From positions 248,001 to 312,000 of the forward strand of contig CM049985.1 of the NCBI GenBank assembly GCA_016630955.3: 64,000 bases of DNA. Reading direction: 5' to 3'. The stretch is from Didymella arachidicola (lineage: Eukaryota; Ascomycota; Dothideomycetes; Pleosporales; Didymellaceae). Positions 9,084-19,385 of this stretch are shown here, one piece after another; within the stretch, counting starts at the first letter, position 1; every line of letters starts with the position of its first letter. The notes beneath the pieces were generated by a model. That model had not been told where the DNA came from. It did not search any database and saw only the letters and a program-made list of their open reading frames with translations. A program made the position numbers and the translations under genes.

Positions 9084-10862
9084 CTAGAACTTCTGCAGCC
9101 AAGGTTTCCGCCCGTTGTACGCCTCCCCTGGATACCGGAACGGCACATCTATCGTGCCTTCAAAGATGCCCATTGGTGGTGCCTCGCCTTTCTCCAGCTT
9201 CAGACCCTGTAGGCGCTCGCTGGGCACCGGTACAACCACGCCGCACTCCCAGTTCCGCATAGTCAACTTACCTAATTTCCCACTCTTGAGCACCTTCTGC
9301 GCGCCCCAAGCCGACTCTGAGATGTTTGCTGAACCCACGTAAACCCATGCAAACGGCTTGCCATCGACGTGTTGGCCACGTGCAAATAGCAATTTGTTGT
9401 GGGAGAGCATGCCCTTGCGCGTTGACACGTAATCACGGAGGCACCTAGCAGGAAACATGGCCGAGTCGTGATGCGCTTTTCGCAGAGAGATAATGCCAGC
9501 ACAGTCGGGCCCACCAATGCTGGAGCTGATCGTATCCTCGGTAGGATAGTAGATGCGAAAGCTCTCCTGTGCAGGCTTCGAAGTCGTGTTATATGGCAGA
9601 CCCTGCGCAGCATAGTATATACGCTCTAGGAACGTTCGATCGAGCGCACCTAGTGATGAAGCAGCATAATCAAGCTCGATGTAGTCGACATTATCAAGTC
9701 GCAGATCTTGCACGGCTTTCGCGAGACCAGGAAGGCCAGTTGGATGGGTTCCGTTATCAGAGACAGTACCAATCGAATGGACAAAAGCGACATGTCCAGT
9801 CTGAGAGAAGTCGAACTTCAGCACACCCTTCGCGATCGACGAGTCAAGCTGTTGAGCTTCCAGAAAGTGTACAAGCTCTCTTCCAAAAGGCGTGAGTTCA
9901 TCCACATTTCCAACGAGATCGTCAGCCCGTCTCGGCAGATCGATGAGAAAGACAGAGTTCTCCAGAACGCCAGGCTGCCAGTTGTTCTTGACCTCTCCCC
10001 AGTACTCTGGTTCCATATTGGCTGTGGAGACCACAATTCTAAGCTTCTTCTCGCCGAACAAGAGCATGTACTTGCTGTGAGCATTCCCAATGGCTGCGTT
10101 CATGGGTGGAAAGTGAATACGCAGGTTGGGTATGCCGCACTCTGTGAGATCTCGCCGCCATCGTGCTTGAGTTTCCGCATCCCTTGCGTTCATGACCCAA
10201 TATTGTTTGACCTTCGTGTGGCTCAGTTTGCGACCTAGCCATTCTGCATCCCACTGGAAGGAGCTGATCACAGCGATGTTGACGTTCGGTGCTTGAAGGA
10301 GCTCATCAATAGTAATATCGTCCGTGCGAGGGAATTTGGTCGCAAACGTGCGCTTGATCACGCCTTGAGGGTATTGCAGTACTGCGTTTACATGTGATTG
10401 AGGCTTTATGAACTCCTCCGTCGTTGTGGGCGCAGGTGCTTTCGATAGTTGTTTCGACGGCCGATGTGGCGAAGGTGTGCGCTTACGCTTACGCTCCTGA
10501 AGTCGGGCAAGGCGCTCGGCTTCCATTGCTTTGCGGTCCATGGCGAATGCAGAAGCTGTCGATGATTTTGGCGTTGAGCTTATCAAAGTCTTCGCGGCTT
10601 GTTGAGGCAGCTCTGCGCTGGGAACTGTGGAGCTGGCGCTCGGCTGATGGTCCATGGTCGTCGTTCCTGTTGTATTGGAGGATCGCGCAATATCTTGCAT
10701 GGACAGTGCAATCGCCTTTCTCAAGGCTTCGTCTTCATCGTCCTCAAGTCCATCATCCGAAGTGAGATCAACTACTGTTTTGTTCGAGGCTCCAACTGAG
10801 CCTTGCTGCAAGGACAAAGCCAGGGCCAGCTTGAGTTCTTCTTCGTCATCCAAAGTTGCCAT
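9084..10862 (-). CDS. TDP1: Tyrosyl-DNA phosphodiesterase 1 with N-terminal ubiquitin- and SUMO-interacting motifs
   Basis: An intronless gene of 592 aa. Tdp1 hydrolyses the 3'-phosphotyrosyl bond left by trapped topoisomerase I and acts in nuclear DNA repair. Both HKN catalytic signatures of the phospholipase-D superfamily are present: H262-x-K264 (AHSKYMLLFG) and H488-x-K490 with N513 (LSHNKLLFARG ... GSANISESAWG). Ahead of the catalytic part are two ubiquitin-interacting motifs, about residues 6-21 (EEELKLALALSLQQ) and 43-57 (EDEALRKAIALSMQD). A SUMO-interacting-motif-like VVDLTSDD lies between them at about 30-37. A charged Arg/Lys-rich region follows near 115-130. The open frame continues 24 codons upstream but only from a non-ATG codon, so the ATG at 10862 is taken as start. 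Confidence 0.95.
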   Translation of the reverse strand: MATLDDEEELKLALALSLQQGSVGASNKTVVDLTSDDGLEDDEDEALRKAIALSMQDIARSSNTTGTTTMDHQPSASSTVPSAELPQQAAKTLISSTPKSSTASAFAMDRKAMEAERLARLQERKRKRTPSPHRPSKQLSKAPAPTTTEEFIKPQSHVNAVLQYPQGVIKRTFATKFPRTDDITIDELLQAPNVNIAVISSFQWDAEWLGRKLSHTKVKQYWVMNARDAETQARWRRDLTECGIPNLRIHFPPMNAAIGNAHSKYMLLFGEKKLRIVVSTANMEPEYWGEVKNNWQPGVLENSVFLIDLPRRADDLVGNVDELTPFGRELVHFLEAQQLDSSIAKGVLKFDFSQTGHVAFVHSIGTVSDNGTHPTGLPGLAKAVQDLRLDNVDYIELDYAASSLGALDRTFLERIYYAAQGLPYNTTSKPAQESFRIYYPTEDTISSSIGGPDCAGIISLRKAHHDSAMFPARCLRDYVSTRKGMLSHNKLLFARGQHVDGKPFAWVYVGSANISESAWGAQKVLKSGKLGKLTMRNWECGVVVPVPSERLQGLKLEKGEAPPMGIFEGTIDVPFRYPGEAYNGRKPWLQKF

Positions 10863-11133
10863 TGTATTACTGGCGACCGATGCTGGGCTGATGTGTTGGC
10901 TTGTCTGATCACGGAGAGCTTCGGTGCTTAGCAAACAGAGTAACGCGAGGCGGGGAAGGCAGGCGCGTAACGCGTTCTCGCGCTAGCACGTGCGAATAGA
11001 ACGCCACTTCCAAGGTTGTGGAGCACGATGAAGCAGGCGTTCTACCAGCAACAAACAGAATGCATCTGGATGTATATTGAATTCTAGTTCGCAAGCCATC
11101 TCTGCAGTCTGCTCCGCTTGCATCGTATGATCG

Positions 11134-11552
11134 CTACCCTCCATGCAGAGTGGATACAAACATGATATGGTCATCTTTCTGCAGCTCATACTGATCTTCA
11201 CCCTCCAACTCCCAATCTGCCTCGTTGATGAGCACCAAGATACCTGGCCGCCTTACAATGCTGTTAGAAGAACGTCTGATAAAGAGACTCGCTCGAACTT
11301 ACACAGTATCGTCGAGAACAAACATGTCTTTCCTTGGATCCTTCATAACCTCGTCGCAAAGATATCGTACAAGAAAAGCTACATTCGCCGCTGCACCGGA
11401 CTCATCCTTGCTTGGTATCGAAAGGTTGTACTTCTTCTGGTTGTCGAACAGCAACTCTAGTCCCCCGCTGCGGGGTGTCAGTTCTGTTGACGGCTTTACC
11501 GATAAAGCCTTTACCTGAACTCGATCTTAATCGGTAGTGTCTCTTCGCTCAT
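11134..11552 (-). CDS. URM1: Ubiquitin-related modifier 1
   Basis: Three exons (11515-11552, 11303-11467, 11134-11251) are separated by introns of 47 and 51 nt. Together they encode 106 aa, close to the usual length. Urm1 is activated by Uba4 at its C-terminal glycine. It then acts as the sulfur carrier for 2-thiolation of U34 in tRNAs for Lys, Glu and Gln, and is also conjugated to proteins. Visible signatures are the start (MSEETLPIKIEF), GGLELLF, the core LNxx-type strand NVAFLVRYLCDEV, RPGILVLINEADWELEG, and the essential terminal STLHGG with the GG just before the stop. The first exon is only 38 nt. The gene is divergent from ELP2 across 180 bp. No key residue is missing. Confidence 0.96.
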
Positions 11553-11732
11553 CGTTGATCTTTGAGCACGGTCGTTGCGTCAAGCTGACTTTGATACGAA
11601 GGCGGATACAACTGCTGTGAAAGAGAGTCAATTTTGGAACTAACCCAGTTGGGTGCGCTACGCGAGTGCTAGCAAATCCTTGAGTGATAACTAGTCGCAG
11701 GGCTTACAACTCCACAACGCAAAGGCCTCAGA
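11553..11732. promoter_or_regulatory. Bidirectional promoter region between URM1 and ELP2
   Basis: Only 180 bp separate the start codons of URM1 (minus) and ELP2 (plus), so both promoters and leaders must share this interval. No TATA box is evident, in line with housekeeping expression. Co-regulation is inferred from the arrangement. Confidence 0.65.
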
Positions 11733-14190
11733 ATGAACATCTCGACTAAGTACGTGTCAGTCGGCGGAAATAGGAATCCTGCAGCAGCAGATTGGGATGT
11801 CAACGGCTCAGGACTTCTTGCATTTGGTGCTGATACTCTTATTGCATTGTGGGATCCCCAGGTGAGTGCACATGTATAATAGCAGGAATGAGACTGATAG
11901 GATATAGGATGAACGGCTTCGCGGGACACATATGGCTTTGAATGGGCATACTAAAGCCGTGAATGCCGTTAAATTCTTTCCTACAAACTCGACACAAGTG
12001 TCCGTTCTTCTGACCGGTGCAGCGGACAACACAATCCGCATCTGGCGCGCACAAAACGACAATGCGTCTACCTACACATGCGTGAAGATTATTTCTGGAC
12101 ACACCAATCCCATCACGAAGATAGCTACCTCAACCGGATCAGATGTCTTCGCGACCGGGTCTTCGGACGGTTCTGTCAAGATATGGAAGCTCGTCCACGA
12201 TGACAGCTTCACGTCTATCGACGTTGAGCTCCTACAGACCATTGTCTTAAAGCCGAAATACTTTCCCTTGATCCTTGCTCTCGGCCAGCTTGACACAGGC
12301 TCCATGGTGTTTGCAGTCGCAGGCACTCGTCCCACTATCCAGATTTTCGTTTCTCGAGATACCCAGTTTGAACTTTCTGCTACACTCACCGGACACGAGG
12401 GATGGATCCGGGCGCTCGATTTTACTCGCGAAACTTCGGATCCTAACAGTGACCTGCTGTTAGCATCGGCCAGTCAGGACAAGTACATTCGCCTGTGGAG
12501 ATTTCACCAGGGCAGCGAGCTTCCAGTAGCAAGCAGCGCTCTCAACGATCCAGCTCTGGGCGGACTCGTTAAGTCATTGTCGAATAAAGCGCACTGGATT
12601 GATTCGGCAACATCAAAACACTCCATAACCTTCGAGGCGCTGCTGCTTGGACATGAGGACTGGATCTACACAGCTTCGTGGCGACACCGAGACGGGAAGC
12701 TTCAGCTACTCTCGACGTCTGAGGACAACTCCCTTTCTATCTGGGAGTCTGATCCGACATCGGGTGTCTGGGTATGCATTACGAGACTAGGAGAGATCAG
12801 CGCCCAGAAAGGATCCACAAGTGCGACGGGAAGCGCGGGTGGGTTCTGGATCGGTCTCTGGTCGCCGGATGGGAATTCTGTTGTGTCCCTAGGGCGGACA
12901 GGTAGCTGGAGGAAGTGGACGTACTCTGCTACTGAAGACATGTGGGCGCAGCGAGTCGCAATCACCGGACATGTTCGAGAAGTGAGGGGTGTCACATGGT
13001 CAAGGGATGGCGCGTACCTGCTCTCGACCTCCCAAGATCAGACTACACGCCTCTTCTCGGAATGGAAACGAGACGGGATGATAGCGTCGTGGCACGAGTT
13101 CTCGCGACCGCAGATCCACGGTTACGACTTGAATTGCGTTGACGCAATTAGCGATTCTCAATTTGTTTCCGGTGCGGACGAGAAGCTTCTACGCGTCTTT
13201 GACGAGCCAAAGGGAGTTGCTGAGATGTTGAGCAAGCTCTGCAACATCCAGACGAGGGACACAACAGATCTTCCCGACGCGGCGAACATCCCAGTGCTTG
13301 GACTCTCGAATAAAGCCATACAGGCAGTGGGTGATGAAGAGCCTGTAGATGATGGCGAGGAAGACGAACGCGAAGCCGTTGACCCAGCGTCCATCGTCAA
13401 GAAATCCGCCCTCGAATTCTCGCATCCCCCGTTCGAAGACCACCTGGCTCGCCACTTACTCTGGCCTGAGACCGAGAAGTTGTACGGTCACGGCTACGAA
13501 ATCTCCGCAATAGCAGTCAGTCGAAATGGCAGCCTGGTCGCAACAGCATGTCGAGCGTCTTCCATCGATCACGCGGTCATTCGACTGTACGACACAAAGG
13601 AATGGCTTGAAGTGAAGCCCGCATTGAAGGCACATTCGCTCACGGTCACTTCGCTGCAGTTCTCGCCCGACGACAAGTACCTGCTCAGCGTCGGACGTGA
13701 CCGACAATGGGTCGTATGGGAGCGCAGCGCCCAGCCATCTCTGTACACACAGAAACACTGCAATCCCAAAGGTCACTCGCGTATGATCTTAAACTGCGCG
13801 TGGACGCCGTTGGAGAAACCGACGTTCTTGACCGCCGGACGAGACAAGTCCGTCAAGATCTGGCAGATCGCCAACGACAAAGTGCAACTGAAGGGTACGG
13901 TGACCGCGAACGCTTCCGTCACAGCTGTCGCAAGTAGCGAACGGGTCGTGGATGGCACGGTCTGGTTTGCATTTGGTACTGAGGCGGGCGAGATCGGTGT
14001 GGTCAGTGCGAGAGCAGATGGGCTGGACACGGCCGAAGTGACTATGGTCAGCGCGGACATTTCTCCTGCTAAGACGATCAATCAAATCGCATGGAGACCG
14101 GGCAGAGACGCGGAGCAGGCGCAGCAGATTGCGGTAGCTACCGATGACTCTTCAGTACGTGTGTATAGTGTGGCGGCAGAGTCAGCGTAA
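11733..14190 (+). CDS. ELP2: Elongator complex subunit 2, WD40 protein
   Basis: Exons 11733-11861 and 11908-14190 (46-nt intron) encode 803 aa, close to yeast Elp2 (about 790). Elp2 forms two beta-propellers that hold the Elp123 subcomplex together. Elongator adds the carboxymethyl group that becomes mcm5 on wobble U34 of tRNA. The protein starts MNISTKYVSVGGNRNPAAADW and shows the characteristic first blade with LLAFGADTLIALWDP. Repeated WD40 blades follow, for example LTGAADNTIRIWR, FATGSSDGSVKIWK, LASASQDKYIRLWR, LLSTSEDNSLSIWE, LLSTSQDQTTRLF and FLTAGRDKSVKIW, spread over the whole length. A Glu/Asp-rich loop (EEPVDDGEEDERE) lies in the middle. Its neighbour URM1 acts on the same tRNA base. 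Confidence 0.95.
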
Positions 14191-14386
14191 AATGCGCACG
14201 GCGCAAAGCAGACGACTTTAAGCTTTGAATGAAAACGAATGTGTTGATATAGCACGGTAGGGCTTTTGTCTCGTGGATCTCTGCAATCGTCGCCTACCTT
14301 TCCACACCTTCGCCTAAATCGCATTTCCTACCTGTTGCCGGCATCTACAGGGACCAGCCCTCTTCTCTCAATTCAAATAAAAGCCC

Positions 14387-14986
14387 TCATGCTATCTGAC
14401 GACGGCGTGCCATGCCATCCACAGTACTAACCCCCGCAAAATTGCCGTGTATGTGCCCTGATAGACTATGACAGCAGCTCGACCAAGAGTCTGAATCCAG
14501 TAGATGATCATCGCATGGAATCCCAGGGACAACCTCCGCGACGTTCGCAACGTGAAAAGAACCTTTCGCTTCGACCGTGATGGCAGCCATATATGTGCCG
14601 TATATGTCGGCTCGACAGATTCTCCCAGCGTCTCTGCCCGTCAGTTCTGCGATAGATTCGCAGAGTATGATAGCCGCATCGTTTGTCTCAAGGAGATGAG
14701 GAGTGATATGGGCGGTGGCAGATGATCTCGGGTAGTAGGATATAGTGCTACGAAGAAGGCATGTGGACAGCCAGCCTGCATAAGCATCTTGTCCATAGAG
14801 TCCACTGTTGATTCGCCCTGCTTCGATTTCCGCGGTTGCAGCATACTCGTCTCGAGGTTTTCGTAACAGACCGCTGTTCTTAGAGGAGTCGATGGAAGAG
14901 GAGGATGCGATGCAGCTGCTTCGGTGGGAGGAGTTGCTGCGTTGAGCTGAGTGTGAGGAGCTCCCTGGGGTGTCAGCACCTGGCAC
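14387..14986 (-). CDS. Uncertain open frame of 199 codons
   Basis: A long minus-strand frame with no ATG near its 5' end, between the convergent ELP2 and RIB1 stops. Its conceptual product is Ser-rich at first, then has a more protein-like stretch (for example LYGQDAYAGWLSTCLL and TNDAAIILCESIAELTGRDAGR). It matches nothing I recognise. It could be a terminal exon whose 5' exon I cannot place, a relic, or chance. An overlapping frame (14641-14979) competes and neither has a clear start. Confidence 0.2.
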   Translation of the reverse strand: MPGADTPGSSSHSAQRSNSSHRSSCIASSSSIDSSKNSGLLRKPRDEYAATAEIEAGRINSGLYGQDAYAGWLSTCLLRSTISYYPRSSATAHITPHLLETNDAAIILCESIAELTGRDAGRICRADIYGTYMAAITVEAKGSFHVANVAEVVPGIPCDDHLLDSDSWSSCCHSLSGHIHGNFAGVSTVDGMARRRQIA

Positions 14987-15152
14987 GCACAGATTGCTGA
15001 GGTGAAAAGTATCTCATTATGGTATCTTAGCAGCTGCTGTCGCGCTTCTCAAGTCGCTCAAATGACTGAAATAGTCCGCCAACGCCAGCGTGGATCCGCG
15101 TCTATATGCAAGCGTGTCTCGTGTGTACAATATCGCAGGGTCCCTACGGGAT

Positions 15153-16410
15153 TTACTTTTGGTCCAGCATGTGCTTGAACTTCTCGATCTGGTGCTTTGT
15201 CAGTTCTGTCAACCCTTGAGTGTACGGAAAGCCTCACCTTCGTGCTCAGGTACTTCTCCACCTCTTCGCTCTTGATGCCCTGCTTGCCGCCCGTCTTCCA
15301 TGCGAGTGGCACCATAGCCACTCTCTCCCGAACAACGACCTCGCGCCCAGGTCCCTCAACCGCGCGCACCTTGTCAGGGTTGTTTGTGAGCAATCTAATG
15401 CCCCTCTCTCCGTCCAGACCCAGATCTTGAAGCATTGCAGTAGCCAGACCGTAGCTCCTGGCATCTGCCGGATGCCTCAGCATAACGTTTGCTTCGTAGG
15501 TATCGTTGCCCAGATCTTGCAAGTTGTATGCTTTCAACTTCTCGCCAAGCCCAATACCTCGACCTTCTTGTCGCAGGTAAATAATCGCGCCGCCTGTGGG
15601 AGAGAAAGTAGGATCCGACATGAGGCGCGCACCTTCGTCCAGCTGCTCGCCGCAGTCGCAGCGCGCAGACCAGACAGTCTCGCCGGTGTAGCATTCGGAG
15701 TGTATGCGCACAAGGGGGAGATCAGAGGTGGGCGTCTGTACGTCGCCGTTCTCTGATGACGCTGAGGAAGGCGACGCCAGCCCCTGGTCGAGGTTGTTGA
15801 TCGCGTCAGCGCCTGGCGTTCGTTTCGAGGGTATACCTTCAGCGCGCTTGATTGCATCTATCCGAGAGCTCATGCGGCCGGGGTATAGCCGCCCTACATA
15901 TGCGCCTCTCGTCATACGGTCAAGCTCTGTCTCCCCTGGCCTCTCTGCGTCCAGTGACCGCGAACGGATCTGATTGCCAAAAACGATTGCAAGGTGCTCC
16001 TTGGTGTCTACATTGTTGCGGTAGACATGTAGCCACATCTCGTGCCCCGTGGTTGTCGGTATGCGCGCTCGCACTTCACATTCTACTACGGGCAATTTTT
16101 GGAGCAGTTCAGGTCTTGGCGAGTCGGTGGACCGTGAAGTGTCCACGGGAATCGAGCGGGGCGGTCGGCGGGGTTGTGACGGTGTGGTGAAGCCGGGCGT
16201 TGCTGGCGGTGTGAATGCTGGCGAGATAATAGAAGGCGGAGGGTCGGATCCGCGGTGTCGCGAGGCTTGCGGCCCATGATCTCTTGTGGTGTCTTCCCCT
16301 ACGGCGCTGTCTGACGTGTGGAAGTCAAACCCAGTCCGGCCGGGGCTCTGCGGTTGTGGTGTGTAAAGCGGAGGGAGGCCCGGTGACGTATGGGATGGTA
16401 GTTCCGGCAT
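15153..16410 (-). CDS. RIB1: GTP cyclohydrolase II (first step of riboflavin synthesis)
   Basis: Exon 15238-16410 and a 36-nt terminal exon 15153-15188 are joined across a 49-nt intron, giving 402 aa. The enzyme opens the imidazole ring of GTP, releasing formate and pyrophosphate and giving the pyrimidine precursor of riboflavin. The zinc ligands are C240, C251 and C253 (ECYTGETVWSARCDCGEQ). The loop RQEGRGIGLGEK (280-291) and the GTP-binding segment LLTNNPDKV are intact. The terminal exon completes the tail as KYLSTK|IEKFKHMLDQK; reading through the intron gives an unrelated tail. The first 100 residues are a Pro/Ser/Thr-rich extension absent from bacterial RibA but common in filamentous fungi. 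The ATG at 16410 was chosen because upstream codons look non-coding. Confidence 0.94.
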
Positions 16411-16793
16411 ATTGCAACACAATATGTATAGGCAATTGAGGATGGCACAGTGAACAGAGAGAGTATCAGAAGCGTGTACGCATGGAGTCGTGAGGTCTGA
16501 ACCGTCTGATGTCGCAATGAGTGAGGGCATCGGGACTTTTGTGGGGACCGTGTCATAATCCCGAGGGCCGGAGCCGCTTTGGAAGCGTGCGGAAGAGCAC
16601 CGACATTTGACCGCACTCGGGCACGGAGGCGGGTAAGTTCTTTTGTAATCATCATCGTAAGCATGACAGCGCTGGTGGTCGAGAAGCACGCGCAAGAAAA
16701 AAGTTGTGTTTGTTTGTGCTACCATGTTGTGACATGCAAATGCTCCTGCTGAATCTGCGTGACCCACGTCACCCCGCCTTCTGCATGTGAGCC
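16411..16793. other. RIB1 promoter and 3' region of the sugar transporter
   Basis: Both neighbours are on the minus strand. The RIB1 reading frame stays open through much of this stretch, but the encoded sequence is low-quality and no start or splice site suggests coding use. Confidence 0.5.
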
Positions 16794-18341
16794 TCAATCG
16801 ACTCTCCGCTCCCTGCCCCAGACTTCGTCCGCGTTCCTCTTGCCCTTCGTCTCTGGCACATACCAAGAAAGGAAGACGAAGAAGAACACAGAGAGAGCTG
16901 CGAAGATCAAGTAGACCTTGCCACCCAGCTGCGCGCTCAGCAGCGGGAAGAATTGTGCCACAACAAAGGTCGCAATCCAGTTTGCACCAAGCGCGATACT
17001 CTGAGTTGCGTCCACGGCGTCGGGGCCTACAAGCTCGCTTGCCAAGATGAAAGGCACTGGTCCGAGTCCGAGCGCGAAGCTTGAGACGAAGAAGAGCACA
17101 GCGAGGGCTGATAGCACAGGCACCGACTTCATGATGCCAATGGCAAGCAGCAGAGAGCTGATGCCCATGCCAGCAATAGAGCCGAGAAGACACGGCTTGC
17201 GTCCAAACTTGTCTGGAAGTGGTGCACCTCCAGCTGTAATGACGATGTTGACTGCGGACACCGCAAGGTTGAGCAGCGCAGAGTTGGACTCGAGGAGTCC
17301 AGCCAACAAAGACACCCCGTACATGACGATGCTGTTGATGCCGCTGAACTGCTGGGCCAGCATGACCATGATGACTGCAATCGCAGCCTTCTTATAGTCT
17401 TCGTGGCGGAAAACCTGCATGATAGTTAGGGAGCCCTCCTTGTCGGTCGATGGCGACGAGCCACCCTCGTTGTGTAGCAGGGTCTGCTCCTCCTCTGTGC
17501 CACAGTTAGTATTGGTCGATCAAGGGTTCTGGAATTTACACGTGCCATTAACATTGGCGCCATCGACGCCCCAGTCGCTCATCTCGCTGTCGATGTCAGC
17601 GTCTGGTCCACGGATCTTGCGCAAAGCTCTCTTGGACTGAGTGAGGTTGTCCTTCTCGGCGAGGTACTTGGGGCTCTCGACGGATAGGAACAGCCCCAGA
17701 CCCTGCGCAAAACCGATGAGACCACCAACAGCTAAAATGACCCTCCAATACGAGTCGTGGCTGAGGAAGTAGCCCAGCAACTGCGTGACCAAGATGCCAA
17801 CGTTGCACATGATCTGTGTGAATGCGCCAAAGAAGCCCTTGTTTGCTGGCGGCGCGATCTCAGAGATGTAGAGCGGCACAATAACCACAGCTGCTCCCGC
17901 ACCGACTCCAGACACCAGTCTGCCGAACGCCATGACGGCGATGGTGGGCGACAGCGCTTCGAAGACCGGACCAATCGCGAAGAACAGTGTCGTGATCTGC
18001 ATCGCTCGAAGGCGGCCGTACTTGCCAGCGAGCGGTGCTGCTGACAGGGCACCGATCAGCCCACCAGCGGTATACATGGAGCCCACGACTCCCCATTGCG
18101 TTGGCGTCATTTCGATGCATTGGGGCAGGTTCGGCGTCGCGGTCGAGGTGATGGACTTCTTCTTGCAGCGAATGACATCCTCAGGCGCGTTGAGTTCAGA
18201 CTGCGGTTGTCAGCTCTGTTGCATAGCGACTCGGACGTTGCATACCAGATGGAAGCCGAACAGCAACGGTCCCAACGTTGCCGTGAACAGGATGTACACG
18301 AAGTACCCCGTCAGGTCGCCAAACCACGACCGAGGGTTCAT
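16794..18341 (-). CDS. MFS sugar transporter, Vps73/YBR241C type
   Basis: Exon 1 is 18246-18341 and exon 2 starts at 18200 (intron 18201-18245). Exon 2 runs to about 17550, and the last exon spans about 17494 to 16794. Start MNPRSWFGDL, then GPLLFGFHLSELNAPEDVIRC, a hallmark of fungal vacuolar-type hexose-transporter relatives. Sugar-porter motifs follow: G-R-L (GKYGRLRAMQ), SVESPKYLAEK before the central loop, QQFSGINSIVMYG in helix 7, DKFGRKP, and PETKGK at the end. Twelve membrane helices are apparent. The substrate is unknown; related yeast proteins sit in the vacuolar membrane. Oddity: the intron in the central loop has no clean donor in frame. The consensus-like GTAAAT donor would create TAG at the junction, so a weaker GTTAAT donor at 17552 or an allele defect must be assumed. 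Confidence 0.85.
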
Positions 18342-19385
18342 GACGGCTGCCGAAGCTCTAGAAAACGTCGTTGGGGCAAAAAGTAAGCTGTGGGGAGCTC
18401 TTTGCGAGTGTCAGCTTCATCTACAAGGAAGGGTACGCCATCGTGACATTGTGCGGACCACGGGCGCATATACCGGTTTGACGGGCCGCGGAGGCCTGCT
18501 GTGAATCCCAGGGATAGGCCCAACTACTTCTTCAACTAGCAACAAATTTCCAGCACAAAATGAACAGCTAAGATGAAGAGCGTGGACGGGGTCAATGTGT
18601 AGGGTTCGTCACGACGGGCGGTCATGAGAGCTCATCTGGAGCTTGGACAGCCTAGCGTTCACATGTTGCGGCTCTGCGGGGAGGCCATCCAGCTCAGGGC
18701 GGTACCTATCCATGCATCTCGCGGGCTGTCCTGCTTCACTCCTTCAACTGCCTTGGGCCTCACCTTGTATCGTCACCTGTGGTCAAGCAAAACATAGTGG
18801 CTTCGGCTTGAACCCAAGTAGCCGTCAAGCTTCACGTATCCGTCGATCGGCGACTTGCGCAGCCCCGAGAGAGACTCCAGTTTCCGCCCACGGAGATAGC
18901 CCACGGAACGCCGGATGCGCGTCTGCGCCTGCCGACGTGGAGACGTGTAAACGCTTAAACGAGACGCAGATGACCGAGATGAGCCAGCCACCGTCGAATC
19001 CCCCATCGTCGGGTGGCCCACCCTCGTCTGTAGCTCCAACCGCCCGAGCCGCCCTAGCACAGAGGGCCTTCAACGGTCGGTAACCCTTCCGCCACTGCGT
19101 CTTGGTGTCACACTGCTGTTTGTCGTGCCGTCCTTCTCAGTTCCTGCCTCCTGAATAATTTCACTTTGGTCGGTCTCTCTTCTGGCGGCGCTCTCTTCTG
19201 CTGATCGTGACTGACGATTTCGCTTATTGTTGGTCCGTCAGCCTCGCTGCTGTCAACATCACCCCATCACATCCATCTCACATCTCCGATATTCATATCT
19301 CCTGCACTACTCAGGTCCGCAAACACATATGTTTGGATGTCTTTACTAAGACAGCAATCGAATAGACACTGGAGAATCCACGCAA
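18342..19385. promoter_or_regulatory. Divergent intergenic region holding a possible 5' exon of SSN3
   Basis: It separates the sugar transporter (minus) from SSN3 (plus). At 18970 an ATG opens a Pro/Ser-rich frame (MTEMSQPPSNPPSSGG ... AQRAFNGR) closing at 19083 beside GTCGGT/GTAACC donors. The sequence just before GGG TAC at about 19396 is TTTGCAG, a good acceptor. Skipping from one to the other would give SSN3 an alternative N-terminus. A CT-rich leader-like stretch precedes 19386. Confidence 0.4.

Noticed and set aside
9708..10238. Plus-strand frame of 176 codons inside TDP1
   Set aside because: It overlaps conserved catalytic TDP1 sequence on the other strand and shows no family resemblance.
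11143..11460. Plus-strand frame with hydrophobic start
   Set aside because: It is the antisense of URM1, whose conserved residues and GG terminus are unmistakable.
16411..17193. Upstream extension of the RIB1 frame to give 711 aa
   Set aside because: The extra residues are low-quality, overlap the sugar-transporter coding region on the same strand, and the ATG at 16410 gives a normal-length enzyme.
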